A DNA stretch of 18,377 bases from Deltaproteobacteria bacterium (GTDB taxonomy: Bacteria; Desulfobacterota; DSM-4660; Desulfatiglandales; Desulfatiglandaceae), in the NCBI GenBank assembly GCA_011051075.1, contig DREN01000122.1:1-18377 (forward strand). Direction: 5' to 3'. This document shows positions 14,593 through 18,377 of the stretch, in pieces. Positions within the stretch are counted from its first letter, which is position 1, and each line of letters opens with the position of its first letter. A program made the position numbers and the translations under genes. The notes beneath the pieces were generated by a model. That model had not been told where the DNA came from and searched no databases. It saw only the letters and a program-made list of their open reading frames with translations.

Positions 14593-16320
14593 ATGGGAGA
14601 TCTATTTGATCCCATTACACTGGAGATACTGTGGCGCAGGCTCATATCCATTGTGGACGAGGCAGACACAACCGTGGCCCGCACCGCCTTTTCGAGCCTG
14701 CTCCGCGACGCCCACGATTATACCTGCATGTTTACGGATCGGCATGGAAGGGAACTGGCACAGGGCTCTTTTGCCACCCCTGGACAGTCCGGGGCAATGG
14801 CCTTAGGGATAAAGAACCTTGTGAGGAAACTCCCCGAGGGCGGTTTCGGACCTGGTGACGTGTATATCACCAATGACCCCTGGGCCCTGGCAGGGCACCT
14901 GAACGATATCTGCGTCATGAGCCCCATCTTCTACAGGGGTGACCTGGCCGGATGGACCGCATGCGTGTTTCACCACTCGGACATCGGGGGCAGGGTCTCA
15001 TCGGACAACCACGACGTATTTGAAGACGGCCTGTTCATACCTCTGGTCAAGCTGGAAGAGGCAGGCAAACTGAACCCTGCAGTTATGGAAATGATCCAGT
15101 GGAACGTTCGTACCCCCGAGGAGGTGACAGGCGACATCCGTTCACAGATAGCTGCCAACCACGTGTGCACCGAAAAGATCTGCCAGATGCTCGATGAGTA
15201 CGGACTGGAGGGCCTGGACGACCTGGCGGACGAGATCATCGGCCGTACCGAGAGGAGCATGAGGAGCGCCATCCGCAAGGTCCCTGACGGACTCTACAGT
15301 GCGAAGGGCATTGTGGAGCAGATGGAGGGGAAGGGTGACCTGATCATCAATGTGGCGGTCAGGGTGCAGGGAGACGGCATAAGCGTTGACCTGGAAGGTT
15401 CTTCACCCCAGGTGGACTGGGGGGGTAACGTGGTCTACAACTTCACCTATGCCTACGTGTTTATGGCCATGAAGAGCATGTTTGACCCCGACATCCCCAA
15501 CAACGACGGCTGCGCCGAGCCCATCGCCATGACGGCCCCCGAGGGAAGCGTTGTGAACTGCAGGTTCCCGGCGGCCGTGGCCGCCAGGATGCAGATCGGG
15601 CACTTCTTAACGGAGATCATCTACAGGGCCATGGCAGAGGCCCTGCCCGACCGTGTTATCGCTGGAAGCGGCGGGACCCCGGCCACCATGAACGTGTTTT
15701 ACGGCAAACGTCACGACTCAACGCCCTGGCACGCTGTCATCATCCGCGGGGGCGGCATGGGCGCAAGCGCCAACAACGACGGTTATTATCATTATATTTT
15801 TCCCGCCAACGGGGCCAACACCCCCGTGGAGATATTTGAGAGCGATACACCCCTCTTAGTGGAAAGGAGGGAGCTGTTGACCGACTCCGGAGGTCCGGGA
15901 AAACAGATGGGAGGACTGGGCAGAAGGGTGGTCTTCAAGGTCCCTGACGACGAGTACGCGCCTATCCCTCCTGTCAACCTGGGCATACAGTCAGGGCGGT
16001 TCCGCTACCCTCCTGAAGGCCTTTTTGGAGGCAAGGACGGGGCCAGGGCCCGGTTTCTGATTAACGACAGGGACGGCAACCCTTATGGGCTGACCCAGTT
16101 TGGACCGGGAGACGTGGTCACCATGGACAGCGCGGGTGGGGGCGGGTACGGAGACCCTCTGGAACGGGATATCGCCCTTGTTCAGAGGGACGTGGCCGAC
16201 GGATACGTGAGCGTTGAGCGGGCCGGATCGGACTACGGCGTTGTAATCGACCCCGCTACTCTGAAGGCGGATGAAAAGGGGAGTGCGGAGCTGCGGGCCG
16301 GCCTGAAGGGAGGGAAATGA
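14593..16320 (+). CDS. HyuB-type subunit of a hydantoinase/oxoprolinase-family enzyme
   Basis: A 575-residue partner of the preceding HyuA-type protein. Conserved blocks with probable metal or active-site residues are TNDPWALAGHLND (93-105), with H102 and D105, and HHSDIGG (127-133). The C-terminus has the glycine-rich GGGGYGDPLERD typical of HyuB. Length is normal for the family. The start is ATG 14593 with aggagg (14580-14585) 7 nt before it. The 76-bp gap upstream contains only a weak cacgg/ccgtg pair. HyuA and HyuB form the active complex together. Indoleacetate clusters encode hydantoinase-like subunits proposed to open the oxindole ring. Substrate here is inferred from context. Confidence 0.93.
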   Translation: MGDLFDPITLEILWRRLISIVDEADTTVARTAFSSLLRDAHDYTCMFTDRHGRELAQGSFATPGQSGAMALGIKNLVRKLPEGGFGPGDVYITNDPWALAGHLNDICVMSPIFYRGDLAGWTACVFHHSDIGGRVSSDNHDVFEDGLFIPLVKLEEAGKLNPAVMEMIQWNVRTPEEVTGDIRSQIAANHVCTEKICQMLDEYGLEGLDDLADEIIGRTERSMRSAIRKVPDGLYSAKGIVEQMEGKGDLIINVAVRVQGDGISVDLEGSSPQVDWGGNVVYNFTYAYVFMAMKSMFDPDIPNNDGCAEPIAMTAPEGSVVNCRFPAAVAARMQIGHFLTEIIYRAMAEALPDRVIAGSGGTPATMNVFYGKRHDSTPWHAVIIRGGGMGASANNDGYYHYIFPANGANTPVEIFESDTPLLVERRELLTDSGGPGKQMGGLGRRVVFKVPDDEYAPIPPVNLGIQSGRFRYPPEGLFGGKDGARARFLINDRDGNPYGLTQFGPGDVVTMDSAGGGGYGDPLERDIALVQRDVADGYVSVERAGSDYGVVIDPATLKADEKGSAELRAGLKGGK

Positions 16321-16326
16321 CCAAAG

Positions 16327-16387
16327 TCAAAAATCAAACTTCAAACCACTTTAGGCACTTCGAACTTTAGATCACTTTAGGCACTTC
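16327..16387 (+). repeat. Heptamer run and 15-bp direct repeat before the desulfurase gene
   Basis: Three 7-bp units tcaaaaa, tcaaact, tcaaacc (16327-16347) lead into a perfect 15-bp direct repeat cactttaggcacttc at 16347-16361 and 16373-16387 (26-bp period). The second copy ends 2 nt before the next ATG and occupies the ribosome-binding region, where no good Shine-Dalgarno is visible. Confidence 0.7.
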
Positions 16388-16389
16388 CA

Positions 16390-17616
16390 ATGAAACGCCT
16401 GATCTACCTTGATAACGCGGCCACCTCCTTTCCCAAACCCCCCGAAGTCATGGAGGCCATGCTCCATTTCATGAAGGACGTGGGGGCCAATCCAGGCAGG
16501 TCAGGCCATTACAGGGCGGTTGAGGCGGACCGGATCGTCAGGGGGGCAAGGGAGTCGGTTGCCAGGCTATTCAACATCCCCAAGCCCGATCAGATCGTTT
16601 TTACCATGAACGTTACAGAGGCCCTGAACGTGGTGATAAACGGTTTTCTCAAGCAGGGCGACCACGTCATAACCACATCCATGGAACATAACTCGGTCCT
16701 GCGCCCACTGAGACATCTGGAAAAGATCGGGACCATTACTCTCTCCATAGTCCAATGCGATAACAGGGGCCGTCTCGACCCCAGGGAAATCCCTCCCCTC
16801 ATAGGCAAAAACACCGCCCTGATGGTGCTGAACCAGGCCTCCAACGTATGCGGAACAATACAGGACGTAAGGGCGGTCAAACGGGCCATAGGGGAGATTC
16901 CCCTTCTCCTGGACGTGGCCCAGACCGCAGGCTGCTTTCCCATAGACGTGGAGGCCGACGGCATCGATTTTCTGGCCTTCACAGGCCATAAGGCCATGCT
17001 GGGTCCACAGGGCACGGGGGGGCTGTACATCAGGGAAGGACTCAGTCTGGAACCCCTCACCCGGGGGGGCACGGGGAGCGTTTCAGAAGAGGAGTTTCAG
17101 CCCGGGTTCATGCCGGACATGCTTGAGAGCGGTACCAGGAACAACGTGGGTATCGCGGGGCTTGGTGCTGGCGTGGATTTTGTCCTCCGCCAGGGCGTCT
17201 CCCAGATCATGGAGCATGACCGTACCCTTACAGCCGCTCTGCTCTCCGCCCTCCATGACGTGGCCGGCGTTACGGTTTACGGTCCCCTGAACGCCCGGGA
17301 GCAGACCTCCACCATATCGATCACCTTTGACAGCCTTCTGCCCCCGGGCGCCAGGTACGATTACGGCGGTTGCGGGGCCGTGAATCTGGGGCTCATGGAA
17401 GAGGATATATACCCTGCCGAGGCCGGGAGTATCCTGAACACTGAGTACGATATCCTGGTGAGGACCGGTCTTCACTGCGCTCCCATTGCCCACAAGACCC
17501 TCAAGACCTTCCCTGAAGGCACGGTCAGGATCAGCATGGGTTATTTCAATACCCTTGAAGAGGTGGAGATAGTGGCGGCCGCAATAAGGAGGATAGCCTC
17601 CAGGGAGTACTCGTAA
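16390..17616 (+). CDS. Cysteine desulfurase-like aminotransferase (class V)
   Basis: A 408-residue PLP enzyme that would remove sulfur (or selenium) from cysteine (or selenocysteine) as a protein persulfide. The PLP lysine is K201 in TGHKAMLGPQG (198-208). D175 and Q178 sit in LLLDVAQTAG, and EHNSV (99-103) holds the stacking His100. SGTRN (247-251) and the active-site Cys363 in RTGLHCAP (358-365) follow. The ending (AHKTLKTFPEGTVRISMGYFNT) resembles the EF2568-type subfamily (TIGR01977), reported alongside selenium-dependent molybdenum hydroxylase genes; I recognise this by eye only. Downstream of a xanthine-dehydrogenase-type enzyme it may supply the sulfido (or labile selenium) ligand of the molybdenum cofactor. 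No clear Shine-Dalgarno precedes ATG 16390. It is the last gene of the co-directional run. Confidence 0.88.
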   Translation: MKRLIYLDNAATSFPKPPEVMEAMLHFMKDVGANPGRSGHYRAVEADRIVRGARESVARLFNIPKPDQIVFTMNVTEALNVVINGFLKQGDHVITTSMEHNSVLRPLRHLEKIGTITLSIVQCDNRGRLDPREIPPLIGKNTALMVLNQASNVCGTIQDVRAVKRAIGEIPLLLDVAQTAGCFPIDVEADGIDFLAFTGHKAMLGPQGTGGLYIREGLSLEPLTRGGTGSVSEEEFQPGFMPDMLESGTRNNVGIAGLGAGVDFVLRQGVSQIMEHDRTLTAALLSALHDVAGVTVYGPLNAREQTSTISITFDSLLPPGARYDYGGCGAVNLGLMEEDIYPAEAGSILNTEYDILVRTGLHCAPIAHKTLKTFPEGTVRISMGYFNTLEEVEIVAAAIRRIASREYS

Positions 17617-17649
17617 ATCCGGCGCCCCGTGTCTCAGACAAGGGAACGG

Positions 17650-17874
17650 CCCTGACGTTTCTGCGGTCAAAAAGGTCAGGAAGGCCTCAATCTGCCTTTT
17701 ACCCATAATATCGCGGGGATGGGTCTTGCCTCCATGGTACCTGATATAGCGCATGATCTAATCGTAATAGGTTTGTTCGGTGCGATAGGAGTAGTGGTGA
17801 TATCGCAGGACCTGTCAAACCTGATCCATGAGCCTGAGTTTAGGATCCGGTCGGAATTTTTTTGCATTTTCCAT
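17650..17874 (-). pseudogene. Decayed integron-type integrase (tyrosine recombinase), N-terminal remnant
   Basis: Reading the minus strand from ATG at 17874, one frame gives MENAKKFRPDPKLRLMDQV, a TGA stop (17815-17817, codon 20), then QVLRYHHYSYRTEQTYYD, a TAG stop (17758-17760, codon 39), then IMRYIRYHGGKTHPRD and KRQIEAFLTFLTAE. This is the N-terminal SAM-like DNA-binding domain of integron integrases, whose family pattern is DQVR..R..HYS.RTEQ.Y..WI..FI.FHGKRHP...EAFLT. The stops fall where Arg and Trp are expected and could each come from one transition. Similarity ends near codon 72-75, and the catalytic domain (the R-H-R-Y residues) is missing. The truncated 3' end abuts the desulfurase gene, suggesting a recombination junction. 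The recognition is by eye and needs a search. Confidence 0.75.
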
Positions 17875-17906
17875 GCTATCAATGCCCCCATGTAATATAT
17901 GGAAAA
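17867..17906. repeat. Dyad repeat A (ttttccat ... atggaaaa)
   Basis: ttttccat (17867-17874) and atggaaaa (17899-17906) form an 8-bp stem with a 24-nt loop. The left arm covers the start codon of the integrase remnant. ttttccatgctat recurs at 17960 in dyad B, so the two dyads are related copies. Confidence 0.5.
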
Positions 17907-17947
17907 GTTAATCGGGTTTTTTTCATATTTTACCTTGTAATATGATA

Positions 17948-18003
17948 ATAGGTGGACTTTTTTCCATGCTATAAGGGCAATACATGGAAAAGTTTCCACC
18001 TAT
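17948..18003. repeat. Dyad repeat B, two-part hairpin upstream of the terminal ORF
   Basis: Outer arms ataggtgga (17948-17956) and tccacctat (17995-18003) pair perfectly. Inner arms ttttccatg (17960-17968) and catggaaaa (17983-17991) also pair perfectly, around a 14-nt loop with only 3-nt mismatched bulges. It lies 30 bp before ATG 18033, where an operator or a recombination site would be plausible. Confidence 0.6.
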
Positions 18004-18032
18004 ACTGACCGTTAGGGAGGGAAAAAAGTGTA

Positions 18033-18377
18033 ATGGTGACTGTATCCTTTTTGTTTAGAAAACCAAAATTGCCCATAATATGCGATATTGATAAATATGT
18101 GATTGCTGCAAAGTCTATATCCGGCTTTGAAAAGCAGCTATCGGCATATGATATCTGCAAAGAGTCTCGATATCCAATAATCGATATCGCTGGGGAAGGC
18201 TGGTCATTTTATCCTGAGCATATGGTAATATCCCCGCTCACAATGAAAAAGAAATGGTTTAAAAAGGAGGTAATTGCTATGTTTAACAATCGGAAAAACA
18301 CCACCTCCAATGTAACCTATAGCGAAAAATCGATTTCTGCTAAGCGGTATGATGAAATTTTTCAAGATATCGTAGGG
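18033..18377 (+). CDS. Hypothetical protein, A+T-rich, runs off window end
   Basis: From ATG 18033 the frame stays open for 115 codons to the last base, so the 3' end lies outside the window. A Shine-Dalgarno-like gggaggg (18015-18021) precedes it by 11 nt. The protein starts MVTVSFLFRKPKLPIICDID, is rich in Lys, Ile, Ser and Tyr, and has no signal peptide or membrane segment that I can see. I do not recognise a family. Codon and base use are clearly more A+T-rich than in the degradation genes, and it begins beyond an integrase remnant and dyad repeats, which suggests acquired DNA. It could be an integron-associated or other accessory gene. A restart at ATG 18276, with aaggagg just before it, is a less likely alternative. 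Confidence 0.55.
   Translation, partial: MVTVSFLFRKPKLPIICDIDKYVIAAKSISGFEKQLSAYDICKESRYPIIDIAGEGWSFYPEHMVISPLTMKKKWFKKEVIAMFNNRKNTTSNVTYSEKSISAKRYDEIFQDIVG

Noticed and set aside
12417..16320. Acetone carboxylase
   Set aside because: Only HyuA- and HyuB-type genes are present, with no gamma-like subunit, and the neighbours point to N-heterocycle metabolism. Acetophenone-type carboxylation cannot be fully excluded.
17617..17700. Intrinsic terminator after the desulfurase gene
   Set aside because: cctgac and gtcagg can pair across an 18-nt loop, but no U-tract follows, and the sequence is better explained as the end of the integrase remnant.
17875..18032. attI/attC recombination sites
   Set aside because: No GTTRRRY core with a matching RYYYAAC partner was found by eye; only the dyads are supported.

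Overview
The window reads as part of a chromosome of an anaerobic, probably sulfate-reducing or syntrophic bacterium of the Desulfobacterota (former Deltaproteobacteria). This rests on the gene content (split B12 mutase, TRAP transporter, molybdenum hydroxylase, hydantoinase-type subunits), the G+C-rich genes and repeat-laden intergenic gaps. The taxonomic call is inference. Every gene from 1 to 17616 lies on the + strand.

Layout. 1-240: end of an acyl-CoA dehydrogenase. 241-392: a 152-bp inverted-repeat element. 419-1123: GntR/FCD regulator. 1378-3489: small (B12-binding) and large subunits of a methylmalonyl-CoA-mutase-type enzyme. 3490-3958: a gene-free, strongly structured gap. 3959-6900: a three-part TRAP transporter. 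7083-8378: a PaaK-family acyl-CoA ligase. 8395-12294: FAD, 2Fe-2S and molybdopterin subunits of a xanthine-dehydrogenase-family hydroxylase, with a second copy of the 152-bp element between the last two. 12417-16320: HyuA/HyuB-type subunits. 16390-17616: a cysteine-desulfurase-like enzyme. 17617-18377: a different, A+T-rich zone with a decayed integron-type integrase on the minus strand, dyad repeats and the start of an unknown gene.

How the genes may work together. The combination of molybdenum hydroxylase, hydantoinase-like ring-opening subunits, PaaK-type CoA ligase, B12 carbon-skeleton mutase, acyl-CoA dehydrogenase and GntR regulator matches the parts list published for anaerobic indole-3-acetate (auxin) breakdown in Aromatoleum/Azoarcus (iaa cluster). 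My main proposal is that this is an iaa-like module for indoleacetate or a related N-heteroaromatic acid, with TRAP uptake instead of the ABC-type binding protein reported there, and a desulfurase that may sulfurate the molybdenum cofactor. The substrate is not proven by sequence; hydantoin- or purine-type substrates remain possible.

The non-coding DNA is also notable. Two copies of a MITE-like element carry terminal inverted repeats and 5-6 bp target duplications, and one sits exactly at a stop codon inside an operon. Most of the larger intergenic gaps contain short repeats phased at 7 bp.
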